Shown piece by piece: positions 43,149 to 53,394 of a stretch of DNA of 64,000 nucleotides. Source of the DNA: Pseudoroseomonas cervicalis (lineage in GTDB: Bacteria; Pseudomonadota; Alphaproteobacteria; Acetobacterales; Acetobacteraceae); NCBI RefSeq assembly GCF_030818485.1, contig NZ_JAUTAJ010000003.1, forward strand, positions 124,001 to 188,000. Reading direction: 5' to 3'. The stretch's first letter is position 1, and each line of letters starts with the position of its first letter. A model generated the notes under the pieces. That model worked only from the letters and a program-made list of their open reading frames with translations, had not been told where the DNA came from and searched no databases. The position numbers and the translations under genes are program-made.

Positions 43149-44747
43149 GTGCAGGAGAGTGCGGATTACATCGTGGTGGGCGGCGGCTCCGCCGGCTGCG
43201 TGCTGGCGGCGCGGCTGTCGGAGGATCCGGCCACACGCGTGCTGCTGCTGGAACAGGGGCCGGAGGATCGCGATCCCTGGATCCATGTGCCGGCCGGCTA
43301 TGCGCGGCTCTTCGCCAGCGGCCGCTATGATTGCGGCTTCGCGACCGAGCCGGAGGCGGAACTCGACGGCCGCAGCATCCGCTGGCCGCGCGGCCGTGTC
43401 CTCGGCGGCTCAGGCTCGGTGAACGGGCTGGTCTTCCTGCGCGGCGCGCCGCGGGATTTCGACCGCTGGGCGCAGGCGGGCGCGCGCGGCTGGTCCTATG
43501 ACGAGGTGCTGCCCTATTTCCGGCGCATGGAGGATTGGTCCGGCCCGGGCGGCGAGACGCGCGGCCGGGGCGGCCCGCTGCCGGTCAGCCAGGTGACACG
43601 GCTGTCGCAGGGCGCGCGCGCCTTCATCGAGGCGTGCGAGGCCGCCGGCCTGCCGCGCAATGCCGACATGAATGACGGGCCGATCGACGGCGTCATGCCG
43701 ATCCAGATGAATGTGCGCGGCGGGCGGCGCGTCAGCACGGCGCGCGCCTTCCTCGCCCCTGCCCGCCGCCGGCCCAATCTGCGGGTGCTGACCGGCATCG
43801 AGGTGCTGCGCGTGCTGGTCGAGAATGGCCGCGCCATCGGCGTCGCCACGCGCCGCGCGGGCGAGGCCGGCGAGACAGAATACCGCGCGACGCGCGAGGT
43901 GGTGCTGAGCGCCGGTGCCATCGCCACGCCGAAGCTGCTGATGCTGAGCGGCATCGGCGATGGCGCGGCCTTGCAAAGCCTCGGCATCCCGGTGCGGCAC
44001 CACAGCCCGGAAGTCGGGAAAAACCTGCAGGACCATCTGATCGCGCGGCTGGCCTTCCGCACCCGGCCGGCGGGCACGGTGAACGAGATCATGGCCAGCC
44101 GGCTACGCCTTGGCCTGACCGCTGTGCTCTACGCGCTGCGGCGCGACGGGCCGCTGGCGGTGGGCGCGACCGAGGCCACCGCCTTCGCCCGCGTGACACC
44201 GGGCGCGGAGGAGGCCGAGGTGCAGTACCAGTTCATCAATTTCAGCCTCGCCTCCACCGGCTATGTGCTGCCGCGTACGCCGGGGGTGATGATCAATTTC
44301 GGCCAGTGCCGCCCGGACAGCCGCGGCGAGATCCGGCTGCGCGGCCCGGCGCCCGAGGATCCGCCGGTGATCGAGGCCAACTACCTCAGCGCGCCGCAGG
44401 ACCAGGCGGTGATGCTGGCGGCGGCGCGGCTGGGCCGGCGCCTCGGCCGCACGCGCCCCTTTGCCGATCTGGTGCTGGAGGAGCTGGCGCCGCCGCAGGG
44501 CCAGGATGACGATGCGACGCTGCTCGACCACATCCGCCGCACCGGCACCACCGTCTACCATCCCTGCGGCAGCTGCCGCATGGGCAGCGACGAGCGCGCG
44601 GTGCTCGACCCCTCGCTGCGGCTGCGCGGCGTGGCGGGTCTGCGCGTCGCCGATGCATCGGTGATGCCGCTGGTGCCGTCCACCAACATCCAGCCGGCGG
44701 TGATCATGGTGGCGGAGCGCGCCGCCGACCTGATCCGCGCCGGCTGA
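43149..44747 (+). CDS. GMC-family FAD alcohol oxidoreductase
   Basis: This 532-residue enzyme is a choline-dehydrogenase-like member of the glucose-methanol-choline family. It has the FAD loop YIVVGGGSAGCVLAARLSED, WPRGRVLGGSGSVNGLVFLRG (GMC signature 1), VVLSAGAIATPKLLMLSGIG (signature 2), CGSCRMGSD near the active site, and the C-terminal ADASVMPLVPSTNIQPAVIMVAERAADLI. It starts with GTG 43149 after a GAGGAG site. The stop directly abuts the stop of the convergent kinase gene, leaving no terminator between. Together with SDR and MDR it implies an alcohol or polyol substrate. Confidence 0.9.
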   Translation: MQESADYIVVGGGSAGCVLAARLSEDPATRVLLLEQGPEDRDPWIHVPAGYARLFASGRYDCGFATEPEAELDGRSIRWPRGRVLGGSGSVNGLVFLRGAPRDFDRWAQAGARGWSYDEVLPYFRRMEDWSGPGGETRGRGGPLPVSQVTRLSQGARAFIEACEAAGLPRNADMNDGPIDGVMPIQMNVRGGRRVSTARAFLAPARRRPNLRVLTGIEVLRVLVENGRAIGVATRRAGEAGETEYRATREVVLSAGAIATPKLLMLSGIGDGAALQSLGIPVRHHSPEVGKNLQDHLIARLAFRTRPAGTVNEIMASRLRLGLTAVLYALRRDGPLAVGATEATAFARVTPGAEEAEVQYQFINFSLASTGYVLPRTPGVMINFGQCRPDSRGEIRLRGPAPEDPPVIEANYLSAPQDQAVMLAAARLGRRLGRTRPFADLVLEELAPPQGQDDDATLLDHIRRTGTTVYHPCGSCRMGSDERAVLDPSLRLRGVAGLRVADASVMPLVPSTNIQPAVIMVAERAADLIRAG

Positions 44748-46640
44748 TCAGCGCGACAGCAGCTCGGCGATGCAGCGCGACAGGTCGCCGAGGCGGAAGG
44801 GCTTGCGCAGCACGGGATAATCCTGCGGCCCGGTCTGCGGATCGGCATAGCCGGTCAGCAGCAGCACCGGCAGCGAGGGCTGCAGCGCGCGGGCGCGTTC
44901 GGCGAGTTCCGTGCCATCCATGCGCGGCATCGCGACATCGGTCACCAGCAGGCCGATATCCTGGCGCTCCGACAGGGTGCGCAGCGCCGCCTCGCCCTCC
45001 GCCACCTCGACCACACGATGGCCGAGATCGGCCAGGAAGGTGGCGGTGACGCCGCGCACCCCGGGATCGTCATCGACCACCAGCACGGTCACGGTGCGTC
45101 GCGCCACCAGCGGCGCGCCCTCGCCGCCGCAGGGGCTGGGCTCCAGCCGCTCGGCGCGCGGCAGGAACAGCTCGACCGTGGTGCCCTCCCCCGGCGCGCT
45201 GCGGATCGCCGCGGTGCCGCCGGATTGCCGCGTCAGCCCATAGACCATGGACAGGCCGAGCCCGGTGCCCTTGCCCACCTCCTTGGTGGTGAAGAAGGGC
45301 TCGAAGGCCTGGGCCAGGATGGCGGGCGGCATGCCCTCGCCGGTGTCGGTCACCGCGATGGCGACATAATCGCCGGGGGCGAGGTCCGGCACCGCATCCT
45401 CGCCCGCCTGCAGGTTGCGGGTGGTGATGGTGATCTGCCCGCCTTCCGGCATGGCGTCGCGGCTGTTGATGCAGAGATTGAGCAAGGCGAGGCCGAGCTG
45501 CTCGGGGTCGACCATCGCCGGCCACAGCGCGGGCTCCAGGCTGCGCTGCAGCTCCGCCTGGCCGATGCTGCGCAGCAGCAGCTCGTCCATGTCCAGCACC
45601 AGCTGGTTGACGTCGGTGGCCTTCAGCTGCAGCTCGCGCTTGCGGCTGAAGCTCAGCAGGCGCTGCGTCAGGGTCGAGCCGCGCTCGGCCGCCATGATGG
45701 CGTTCTTGACCAGCTTCTCCTGCCGCGCATCGGACAGGCCGCTGTGCAGCAGCAGCTCCAGGCTGCCGAGGATCGCGGTCAGCAGATTGTTGAAGTCATG
45801 CGCGACGCCGCCGGCCATGGTGCCCAGCGCCTGCATCTTCTCCGCCTGGTGCAGCCGCTCCTCGAGCGCGCGCTGCTCCGTCATGTCGTGCTCGATGGTG
45901 GCCAGATGCGCCGGCCGGCCGGCGCCGTCCAGGATCGGGATGCGGCTGACGCGCATCCAGCGCGGCGCGCCGCCCTCGCCCAGCCGCTGCTCCACCAGCT
46001 CCACCGGGCGGCCGCCGGACAGCGCCGCCTGCTCGGCCTCGCGCAGCGCGGCGCGGGCCGGCTCGGGCAGGGTGCCGGCCTCGTCGAGGCCGAGGCAATC
46101 GCCCGCCGGCCGGCCGAGCCCCGCCGCCTTCACCGCGTTCAGCCGCACGAAGCGCCCCTGCGCATCCTTGAAGGACAGCGCATCGGCCGAGGAGGCGAGC
46201 AGCCCCTGCAGCAGCGCCCGCTCGGTCTCCAGCGCGCGCGCCAGGCGGTAGCGTTCCACCGCGCCGCGCACCATGGAGAGCAGCGCCGCCGGCTCCCAGG
46301 GCTTCGGCGCGTAGCCGGCGATGCGGCCGAGATTGACCGCGCTGATGACGGCGTCGAGATCGGCATAGCCGGTCAGCAGCAGCGCCTCCGCCCGGCTGAC
46401 GCGGCGGGCGCGGGCGAGGAAGGCGTCGCCCGTCATCTCCGGCATGCGCTGGTCGGAGAGGATGACATGCACATCCGGCTCGCGCGCCAGGATCTCCAGC
46501 CCCGCCGGGCCGGAGGCGGCGGTCAGCACGCGGAACTCGTCCTCGAACAGATCGGAGAGGGCGACGAGGATCTCCGGCTCGTCATCCACCAGCAGCAGGG
46601 TGGCCGGCGGTTCCTCCAGAAGCGGGCTCATCGTCTTCAC
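44748..46640 (-). CDS. Hybrid histidine kinase, REC-PAS-HisKA-HATPase-REC
   Basis: A 630-residue cytoplasmic protein: N-terminal receiver with phospho-acceptor Asp 63 (ILSDQRMPEMTG), PAS (about 140-255), HisKA with His 281 (GGVAHDFNNLLTAI), HATPase with GTGLGLSMVYG, and a C-terminal receiver (VTDVAMPRMDG, then LLTGYAD). The GTG start at 46640 overlaps the stop of the upstream REC-REC kinase (GTGA); ATG 46631 is in frame. It is last in the Che cluster and could be phosphorylated by CheA or the REC-REC kinase, acting as relay or output. Confidence 0.9.
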   Translation of the reverse strand: MKTMSPLLEEPPATLLLVDDEPEILVALSDLFEDEFRVLTAASGPAGLEILAREPDVHVILSDQRMPEMTGDAFLARARRVSRAEALLLTGYADLDAVISAVNLGRIAGYAPKPWEPAALLSMVRGAVERYRLARALETERALLQGLLASSADALSFKDAQGRFVRLNAVKAAGLGRPAGDCLGLDEAGTLPEPARAALREAEQAALSGGRPVELVEQRLGEGGAPRWMRVSRIPILDGAGRPAHLATIEHDMTEQRALEERLHQAEKMQALGTMAGGVAHDFNNLLTAILGSLELLLHSGLSDARQEKLVKNAIMAAERGSTLTQRLLSFSRKRELQLKATDVNQLVLDMDELLLRSIGQAELQRSLEPALWPAMVDPEQLGLALLNLCINSRDAMPEGGQITITTRNLQAGEDAVPDLAPGDYVAIAVTDTGEGMPPAILAQAFEPFFTTKEVGKGTGLGLSMVYGLTRQSGGTAAIRSAPGEGTTVELFLPRAERLEPSPCGGEGAPLVARRTVTVLVVDDDPGVRGVTATFLADLGHRVVEVAEGEAALRTLSERQDIGLLVTDVAMPRMDGTELAERARALQPSLPVLLLTGYADPQTGPQDYPVLRKPFRLGDLSRCIAELLSR

Positions 46641-48376
46641 CGTCCCTGCTGCATCGGCACGCTGATGACGAAGGAGGCCCCGCCCTCGGGCCCGGTGCCG
46701 ACGCTGATCGTGCCATCATGCGCCTGGATGACGTTATAGGCGATGGCGAGCCCAAGCCCAGTGCCCGCGCCCACCGGCTTGGTGGTGAAGAAGGGTTCGA
46801 AGATGCGCTCGCGCAGATCCTCGGGCACGCCCGGCCCGCTGTCGGAGATGGCGATGCGGTAGGTCTCCCCATCGCTCTCGGTCGCGATGGTGATATGGCC
46901 GCGCTCGGCGATGGCGTCGGCGGCATTGGCGACGATGTTCATCACCACCTGGTTCAGCAGGGCCGGCGAGCAGCGCAGATCGGGCGCGGCGCGGTAGTCG
47001 CGCCGCACCTCGATGCGCTCGCCCAGCTTGTGCGCCAGCAGCGCCAGCACCGTGTCCAGCGCGTCGGGCACGTTGACGCGCTGGAAGGCATCGTCCTGGC
47101 GGGAGAATTTGCGCAGGTTCAGCACCAGGTCCTGGATGCGCTTCAGCCCCAGCGTCATCGAGCGCGAGCGGTCGCGGCAGCGCTCCAGCAGCGGCCGCGC
47201 GGCCGCATCCTCGGCCAGCATCGGCTGGATCTGGCCGAGCAGCCGCTCCACCGTGCCCTGATGCGCCAGGATGAAGGCGAGCGGGTTGTTGATCTCATGC
47301 GCGATGCCGGCCACCAGCTCGCCCAGCGAGGCCATCTTGGCGGCCTGCACCAGCTTGGTCTGGGTGTCCTTCAGCTGGCGGTTGGCATCCGCCAGCTCGT
47401 CATTGGCGCGTGCCAGCGCCTCGGCCAGCGCCGCCTTGGCCTGGGCGGCGGCGGCCTCGGCCTGGGCGCGCTGCACGGAGAGCTCGCGCTCGCGCAGCTC
47501 GGCGGCGCTGCGCCGGTCCTCCTCCTGCAGCAGCTTGCGGCGCAGCGCGGCGCGGATGCGCAAGGACAGCACGCGCGCCTCGGCGGTGGCCGGCACCAGC
47601 TCATCGGCGCCGGCCTCGAACAGCCCGGTCAGCATCTCGCGCCCGGCCATGCTCTCGGGGCCCAGCGCCACGATCTGGAAGCCCGGCCCCTCGCCATCGC
47701 CCAGCGCCGCGGCGCGCAGCGCGTTCAGCCGGGCGCAGAGCAGCACGCCGTCGAAGCCCGCCGAGAAGGCGTTCATCACCACGCAATCCCATTCGGCCGG
47801 GCTGGCGGCGATGGCTTCCAGCGCGGCTTCCGCGCTGGCGGCGCTTTCCACCGCATAGCCCTCGCGCGTCAGCAGGCCGGAGAGATAGGTGCGGTAGGTG
47901 GCGCCGTCATCGACCACCAGCATGCGGGCGCGGCGGAACACGCCGCCCTGGCCGGGCGTGGCGCCGGCGGCGCGGCGGCGCAGCAGGGCGCGGATGCGCA
48001 GCAGCAGCAGCGCCTGGTCAGCCGATTTCGGCACATAGGCGTCGGCGCCGCTCTCCAGCCCCTGGCGCTCGACATCGCCCTCGCGCGCCTCGGTCAGCAT
48101 CAGCACCGGCAGGGCGCGGGAGCGGCTGTTGAGGCGGATCTGCCGCGCCAGCTCGTCGCCATTCATGCCCGGCAGGTGGTAGTCGACGATGACAAGGGCC
48201 GGCAGCGCCTGGTTCAGCGCCTCCAGCGCCAGCTCCGCCGTCGCGGCGCGGGTGACGGCGAAGCCCTCCGCCTCCAGCAGCCGGCGCATCTGCAGCGCCT
48301 GGGTGTCGGAATCCTCGACCAGCAGCAGCGTCTCGCCCGCCACGGGCGGCGCGGCCTGCGCCTCGGTGCTGCTCAT
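46637..48376 (-). CDS. REC-REC-histidine kinase (CheS3-like)
   Basis: A 579-residue cytoplasmic protein. Receiver 1 (about 15-130) has intact Asp 65 in [12 protein letters not shown]. Receiver 2 (about 151-275) keeps the acidic pair VVDDG but has Asn 202 where the phospho-acceptor Asp belongs ([13 protein letters not shown]). A coiled coil (about 285-345) leads to HisKA with His 360 ([16 protein letters not shown]) and HATPase with [11 protein letters not shown]. The layout recalls CheS3 of the Rhodospirillum centenum Che3 pathway, which couples CheA3 to a kinase. Start and stop overlap cheB and the hybrid kinase by 4 bp each. Confidence 0.9.
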   Translation of the reverse strand: MSSTEAQAAPPVAGETLLLVEDSDTQALQMRRLLEAEGFAVTRAATAELALEALNQALPALVIVDYHLPGMNGDELARQIRLNSRSRALPVLMLTEAREGDVERQGLESGADAYVPKSADQALLLLRIRALLRRRAAGATPGQGGVFRRARMLVVDDGATYRTYLSGLLTREGYAVESAASAEAALEAIAASPAEWDCVVMNAFSAGFDGVLLCARLNALRAAALGDGEGPGFQIVALGPESMAGREMLTGLFEAGADELVPATAEARVLSLRIRAALRRKLLQEEDRRSAAELRERELSVQRAQAEAAAAQAKAALAEALARANDELADANRQLKDTQTKLVQAAKMASLGELVAGIAHEINNPLAFILAHQGTVERLLGQIQPMLAEDAAARPLLERCRDRSRSMTLGLKRIQDLVLNLRKFSRQDDAFQRVNVPDALDTVLALLAHKLGERIEVRRDYRAAPDLRCSPALLNQVVMNIVANAADAIAERGHITIATESDGETYRIAISDSGPGVPEDLRERIFEPFFTTKPVGAGTGLGLAIAYNVIQAHDGTISVGTGPEGGASFVISVPMQQGR

Positions 48377-49440
48377 CCTGCGACCTTTGCCAGCTGCAGC
48401 AGGCGCGGCCCGATCATCGGCAGCGGCAGGCTGACGCTGGACCCGCCCAGCCGCACCGCGGCGGCCGGCATGCCATAGACCACCGCCGTGCTCTCATGCT
48501 CGGTGATGGTGAAGCCGCCGGCCTCGCGCATCTCCAGCAGGCCCTGCGCGCCATCCTCGCCCATGCCGGTCAGCAGCACGCCCAGCGCCTGGGCGCCGCA
48601 GGCCTCGGCCACCGAGCGGAACAGCAGCGTCGCCGCCGGGCGCTGGCTGCCCAGCGGCCGCTCGGCACTGATGCGCAGCCGGCGCTGCGGGCTCAGCAGC
48701 AGATGCCGGTCGCCGGGGGCGACATAGACCTGGCCGGGCAGCGGCGCCTCGCCCTCCTGGGCGATGCGCACGCGCGGCGGCACCAGCCCGTCCAGCCAGG
48801 CGGCGAAGCCCTCCATGAAGGCGCCGCCCATATGCTGCACCAGCAGCACCGGCAGCGGGAAATCGGCCGGCAGCGCGCCCAGCACCTGGGCCAGCGCCGG
48901 CGGGCCGCCGGTGGAGGCGGCGATCGCCAGCACCGCCGGGCGCTGCGCCGGCGCCTCGGCGCGCGGGGTGGCTGCGGGCCGCGCGGCCGGGCGCGGCAGG
49001 CCGGCGCCGCGCCGCCGGATCACCGGCACCTGGCTCATGATGTAGAGCTGGGTGCAGATCGTCTCGGCGATGCGCTCATGCCCGCCAGTCTCCATGCCGA
49101 CCGGCTTCTCGACGACCGACAGCGCGCCGGCGCGCAGCGCGTTCATCGAGATGCGCAGCGAGGCATCCTCGACACTGTCGGCGATGACCACGATCGGCGT
49201 CGGCTGCTCGGCCATGATGCGCCGCGTCGCCTCCAGCCCATCCATGCCGGGCAGGCGGATATCCATCGAGATGACGTCGGGGCGGATGCGCGGCAGCTCC
49301 TGCAGCGCCTCCTCGGCCGAGGCCACGGCGGCGGCCAGCGTCAGCCGCGGATCGCGCGAGACGATATGCGCGAGCAGCCGGCGCACCACCAGCGAATCCT
49401 CGACGATCATCACGCGCACGGGTTTGGTCGCAACAGTCAC
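48373..49440 (-). CDS. cheB: Chemoreceptor methylesterase
   Basis: This 355-residue protein has a receiver domain (Asp 60 in VISMDIRLPGMDG), a linker of about 35 residues rich in Pro and Ala, and the CheB methylesterase domain with catalytic Ser 176 (IAASTGGP), His 203 (VQHMGG) and Asp 296 (GMGEDGAQG). It demethylates the MCP of this cluster. It starts with GTG, overlapping the cheA stop. Confidence 0.95.
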   Translation of the reverse strand: MTVATKPVRVMIVEDSLVVRRLLAHIVSRDPRLTLAAAVASAEEALQELPRIRPDVISMDIRLPGMDGLEATRRIMAEQPTPIVVIADSVEDASLRISMNALRAGALSVVEKPVGMETGGHERIAETICTQLYIMSQVPVIRRRGAGLPRPAARPAATPRAEAPAQRPAVLAIAASTGGPPALAQVLGALPADFPLPVLLVQHMGGAFMEGFAAWLDGLVPPRVRIAQEGEAPLPGQVYVAPGDRHLLLSPQRRLRISAERPLGSQRPAATLLFRSVAEACGAQALGVLLTGMGEDGAQGLLEMREAGGFTITEHESTAVVYGMPAAAVRLGGSSVSLPLPMIGPRLLQLAKVAG

Positions 49441-51704
49441 AGCATCTGCCCGATGGTGGCCAGCAGCTCGCGCTGGTCGAATTTCTGCTTCGTGATATAG
49501 GCGCCCGCGCCGAGATCCAGACCCCGCCGCACATCCTCCGGATCGGCGCGCGAGGTCATCAGGATCACCGGGATGGCGGCCAGCCGCGGATCGGTCTTCA
49601 GCGCCTGCAGCAGGCCGAAGCCGTCCATCCGCGGCATCTCGACATCGGCCACCACCAGGTCGACCACCGCCTCGCCGCCGCGCAGCAGGTTCAGCGCGTC
49701 CAGCCCGTCGACGCTGAGCAGCACGCGGAAGCCCTGTGCCTCCAAGATGCTCTTCTCCAGCGTCCGGGTCGTGATGGAATCGTCGACGACCAGGATGGTT
49801 GCGGCGGGCTTCGCCGCCTCGGCCGGGGCGAGGCCGAGGCCGGCGCCGGCCAGCCGCCCCTCCTCGCGCAGCCAGCGGCCGACCAGCCCCTCCGGGCTCA
49901 GCACCAGGGCCGGCACCTCGCCCTCCTGCAGGGCGACGCCGACCACCAGGCCGGGATCGACACCCGGCGCCTCCACCGGCTCGACCATCAGGGTGCGGAC
50001 ATCCTGCATCGCCTCGATGGCCAGCGCGCAGCGCCGGTCGCCGCTGCGCAGCAGCACGGCCTTCACATGCCCCGCCTCGACCGGAATCGGCGCGGCGGGG
50101 TTTCCGAGCAGGGCAGGCAGGGCGATCACAGGGGCAATAACGTCGCGCCCGCCGCTTTCGATGCGCAGCACCGGCTGGGACTCGACGGATTCCACGGCGG
50201 CCACCGGCAGGCGCAGCAGCCGCTCCACCCCATGGCTGGGCAGGCCGTAGAGCTGGCCGCCCGCCTCGACCAGCAGCACCGGCTGGCGGGCGGCGGAGAA
50301 GGGCACGGCGATCTCCACCTCGGTCCCGGCCGGGCGGCGCGGGCGCAGCGTGGCGCCGCCACGCAGCGAGCGCGCGACCTCGGCCACCACCGACAGCCCC
50401 ATGCCGCGGCCGGACAGCCGGTCGACCTCCGGCGCGGTGGAGAAGCCCGGCTCGAAGACCAGCGCCAGCAGCCGTTCGGGCGGCGGCGGCGGCTGGTCCG
50501 CCGGGCGCGGCGGCAGCAGGCCGCGCTGCACCGCGATCGCCTCGATCCGCTCCAGATCCGGGCCGCGCCCATCATCCAGCACCGAGAGCCGCAGCAGCCC
50601 GCCACGGGCGCGCAGCACCAGCGCCACCTCGGCCTCGGCCGGCTTGCCGAGGCGGGCGCGCTGCTCGGCGCTTTCCAGCCCGTGGCTGATGGCGTTGCGC
50701 AGCAGATGCGTCACCGGGTCCTTCAGCGCCTGCAGCACGCGGCGATCGGCCTGCAGCTCCAGCCCCTCCATGCGCACCGCGACCTGGCGGCCGGCCTCGC
50801 GCGCCAGCTCGCGCACCATGCGGCCGAGCGAGCCCAGCACCGTCTCGGCCGGCACCAGGGAGATGCGCTCGGCCTGGCGGCGCAGCGCGGCGGCGGCGGC
50901 CTCGGCGCTCCAGGCGGCGGCGCGCTGGTCGCGCAGCGCCTGGGACAGGCGGCGCGACAGCCGCGCCAGGTCGCGCTCGAAATCGCGGACGCGGCCCTGG
51001 CCCCGGCCGGCGGCGGCGCCGGGCAGCGCCGCCTGGCGCGACAGCGTCTCCCAGTCGCGGCGCAGGCTGCGCATCTCGCCCTCCAGCGCGCGCAGCAGCG
51101 CCTCCACCGGCTCCTGCCGGCCCAGGCTGTCGGACAGGGCGTAGACGGCGCCCGACAGCGCCTCGATCTGCGCCGCCGGCACCCGCAAATACTCGACCGC
51201 CGCGGCGGCCTCGGCCGGGGCGGCGGGCTCGGGCGCGGCCGAGGGGGTGACGAGGGGCGTGGCGGGCGGCGCGGCGGCGGAGGCCGGCGCCGGCGCGGCC
51301 GCGGGCTCGGCCGGGGCGGGCGGCGCCTCGCCGGCCAGCAGCGTGTCCAGCGCCTGGCGGGCGGCCTGCGGCGGCGGCGGCGCGGCGCTGGCGGAGAGCG
51401 CCGCGACATAGCCCTCGATCCCGTCCAGCCCCTGCTGCACGGCGGCGGAGGTGGTGGCGTCCAGCGCCAGGCTGCCCTCCCCCACCCGGCTGAACACCGC
51501 CTCCAGCCGGTGCGCCATATCCTCCACCACCGGCAGGTCGACGGCGCGCGCCGCCCCCTTCAGGCTGTGGGCGCGGCGAAAGATGTCGCGCAGATCGTAG
51601 GGCTGGCCCTGCGCGGCCGCGTCCAGCGCGGCGCGGATCGCCGCCAGATGCTCCTGGTGCTCGACGCCGAAGGCGGCCAGCAGCTCCTGGCGCAGGTCGC
51701 TCAT
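49437..51704 (-). CDS. cheA: CheA-type kinase with C-terminal receiver (WspE-like)
   Basis: A 755-residue hybrid: HPt domain with His 46 (IFRRAHSLKGAARA), a Pro/Ala linker, a P2-less region with coiled coil and dimerisation helices (about 205-300), HATPase with HLLRNAISHGLE and GRGMGLSVV, a CheW-like domain (about 490-620) and a C-terminal receiver with VVADVEMPRMDG. The HPt-kinase-CheW-REC order and length match WspE and CheA3-type kinases of alternative chemosensory pathways rather than flagellar CheA. The start is 18 bp after the MCP gene. Confidence 0.93.
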   Translation of the reverse strand: MSDLRQELLAAFGVEHQEHLAAIRAALDAAAQGQPYDLRDIFRRAHSLKGAARAVDLPVVEDMAHRLEAVFSRVGEGSLALDATTSAAVQQGLDGIEGYVAALSASAAPPPPQAARQALDTLLAGEAPPAPAEPAAAPAPASAAAPPATPLVTPSAAPEPAAPAEAAAAVEYLRVPAAQIEALSGAVYALSDSLGRQEPVEALLRALEGEMRSLRRDWETLSRQAALPGAAAGRGQGRVRDFERDLARLSRRLSQALRDQRAAAWSAEAAAAALRRQAERISLVPAETVLGSLGRMVRELAREAGRQVAVRMEGLELQADRRVLQALKDPVTHLLRNAISHGLESAEQRARLGKPAEAEVALVLRARGGLLRLSVLDDGRGPDLERIEAIAVQRGLLPPRPADQPPPPPERLLALVFEPGFSTAPEVDRLSGRGMGLSVVAEVARSLRGGATLRPRRPAGTEVEIAVPFSAARQPVLLVEAGGQLYGLPSHGVERLLRLPVAAVESVESQPVLRIESGGRDVIAPVIALPALLGNPAAPIPVEAGHVKAVLLRSGDRRCALAIEAMQDVRTLMVEPVEAPGVDPGLVVGVALQEGEVPALVLSPEGLVGRWLREEGRLAGAGLGLAPAEAAKPAATILVVDDSITTRTLEKSILEAQGFRVLLSVDGLDALNLLRGGEAVVDLVVADVEMPRMDGFGLLQALKTDPRLAAIPVILMTSRADPEDVRRGLDLGAGAYITKQKFDQRELLATIGQML

Positions 51705-51722
51705 GCCGCGCGCTGCCCGCTC

Positions 51723-53390
51723 TTACAGGCGGTAGCGGTCGGACAGCCCGACCAGCTGCTGCGAGAGCTGCGCCAGATTGGCCGCCGCCGTGTCCAGCTG
51801 CCTGGTGCCGGCCGCCGTCTGCTGGCTGGCCTGGCGGATATTCTGCAGCGCGCTCATCACCTGCTCGATGCCCAGCTGCTGCTGGTTGGTCGAGGCGACG
51901 ATCTGCTGGAAGGTCTGCACGCTCTCCTGGATGCGGCCGCTGATCTCGGTGATGGTGCCATGCGTGGTGTCGGTGCGCTCGCGCCCGGCGGCGACGCGCT
52001 TCACCGCCTCCTCGGTCAGCATGACCGAGGCGTTGATGCCGCGCTGGATGTCGCCCAGGATCGAGCGCACCTGGGCGGTCGCGTCCTTGGCCTGGTCGGC
52101 CAGGGTCTTCATCTCGGCCGCGACCACCGCGAAGCTGCGGCCCTGCTCGCCGGCCGCCGCCGCCTCGATCGCCGCGTTCAGCGCCAGCAGGTGGCTGCGC
52201 TCGGAGATGTCGTTCACCGTGGTGATGATCTCGCCGATCGCCTGGGTCTTCTCCGACAGCGCCACGATGTTGGAGGCCACGGCCTCGGCCTGCTCGCGGA
52301 TCGAATCCATGGCGCGCACCGTCTCGTCCACCGCGCGCAGGCCGGCGGTCGAGGTCTGCGCGGTGGCCTGGGCGGAGGCGATCACCTCCTGCGCCCGCTT
52401 GCCGATCTGCACGCCGGAATGGGTGATCTCGTCGACCGTCGCCGCGGTCTCCTGCACCGCCGCCAGCTGCTCCTCGACGCTCGCCGCCTGTTCCTGGGTG
52501 GAGGCGCGGATCTCGGCGGCGGCGGCGTTCAGGTTCTCGGTCGCGTCGCGGCTCTGCCGCGCAAGCTGGCGCAGCCCCTCGACCATGGCGTTCAGCGTGA
52601 CGCCGAGCCGGCCGAGTTCGTCCCGCCCGGTGGCCGCCGGGGCGCCGCCCAGCTCGCCGCGCCCGACCCGCTCGACGAACTCCATGAAGGTCGAGAGCGG
52701 CTGGGTGATCGAGCGGCGGATCAGCGCGGTGATCAGGATGCCGAGCAGCACGGCGGCGGCCAGCACCAGGATCACCGACCAGCGGCTCTCCTCATAGATC
52801 TCGCCGCCGCGCTTCTGGCCGGCGGCGATCAGCGCGTCCACCGCCTGCTGCAGCCGCTCGCCCAGGCGGGCGAATTCGGCGCGGCTGCCGACGATGCTCT
52901 CGCCCAGGCGCTGCACTGTGTCCAGATCGCCGGCGCGCACCGCCTGCAGCTGCGCCTGGCCGTTCTCGCGAAGCTGCCGCAGCGGCACCGCCGACTGGCC
53001 CAGCAGCTGGCTGATCTGCTGCCAGCCGGCGCGGCGGTCGGGGGAGACGGCGCCGGCGCCGTTCTGCGTCGCCTCGCCCTGCATCTGTGCCAGCAGCCCC
53101 TCGGCGCGGGCGACATGCGCCGGCCATTGCTGCGCCGGGTCCTCGCCCTGCAGCTCGCGCCCCATGCTGCGCAGCAGGAAGCGCGAGACGCTGCGGGCGC
53201 GGGCGTCCTGCATGTCCGTCTCGGCGTCGCGCAGCTCCATCAGCTGGCGCAGCATCGCCAGGTCGCGGGTGACGATGGTGTCGGTGGACTGGTTCACCAC
53301 GCTGATCTGGTTCAGCCCGTACAGACCGAGGCCGATCAGCAGCAGCGTGACGGCGGTGAAGCCGAGGAGGATGCGGTTGGCGATGGACAA
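51723..53390 (-). CDS. Methyl-accepting chemotaxis protein
   Basis: A 555-residue receptor: N-terminal membrane segment (about 9-29), a helical periplasmic sensor (about 30-205), a second membrane segment (about 208-228), HAMP and a long signalling coiled coil. The hairpin tip [41 protein letters not shown] carries the CheW/CheA contact region but deviates from the usual [33 protein letters not shown]. It has no CheR-tethering pentapeptide. The TTG start at 53390 follows GGAG and lies 4 bp after the cheW stop. Confidence 0.92.
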   Translation of the reverse strand: [555 protein letters not shown]

Positions 53391-53394
53391 GGCG

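Noticed and set aside
44739..44755. Terminator between the GMC gene and the kinase gene
   Set aside because: The two stops abut (TGA then TCA) and no stem with U-run is present; the only dyad is TGATCA made by the stop codons themselves.
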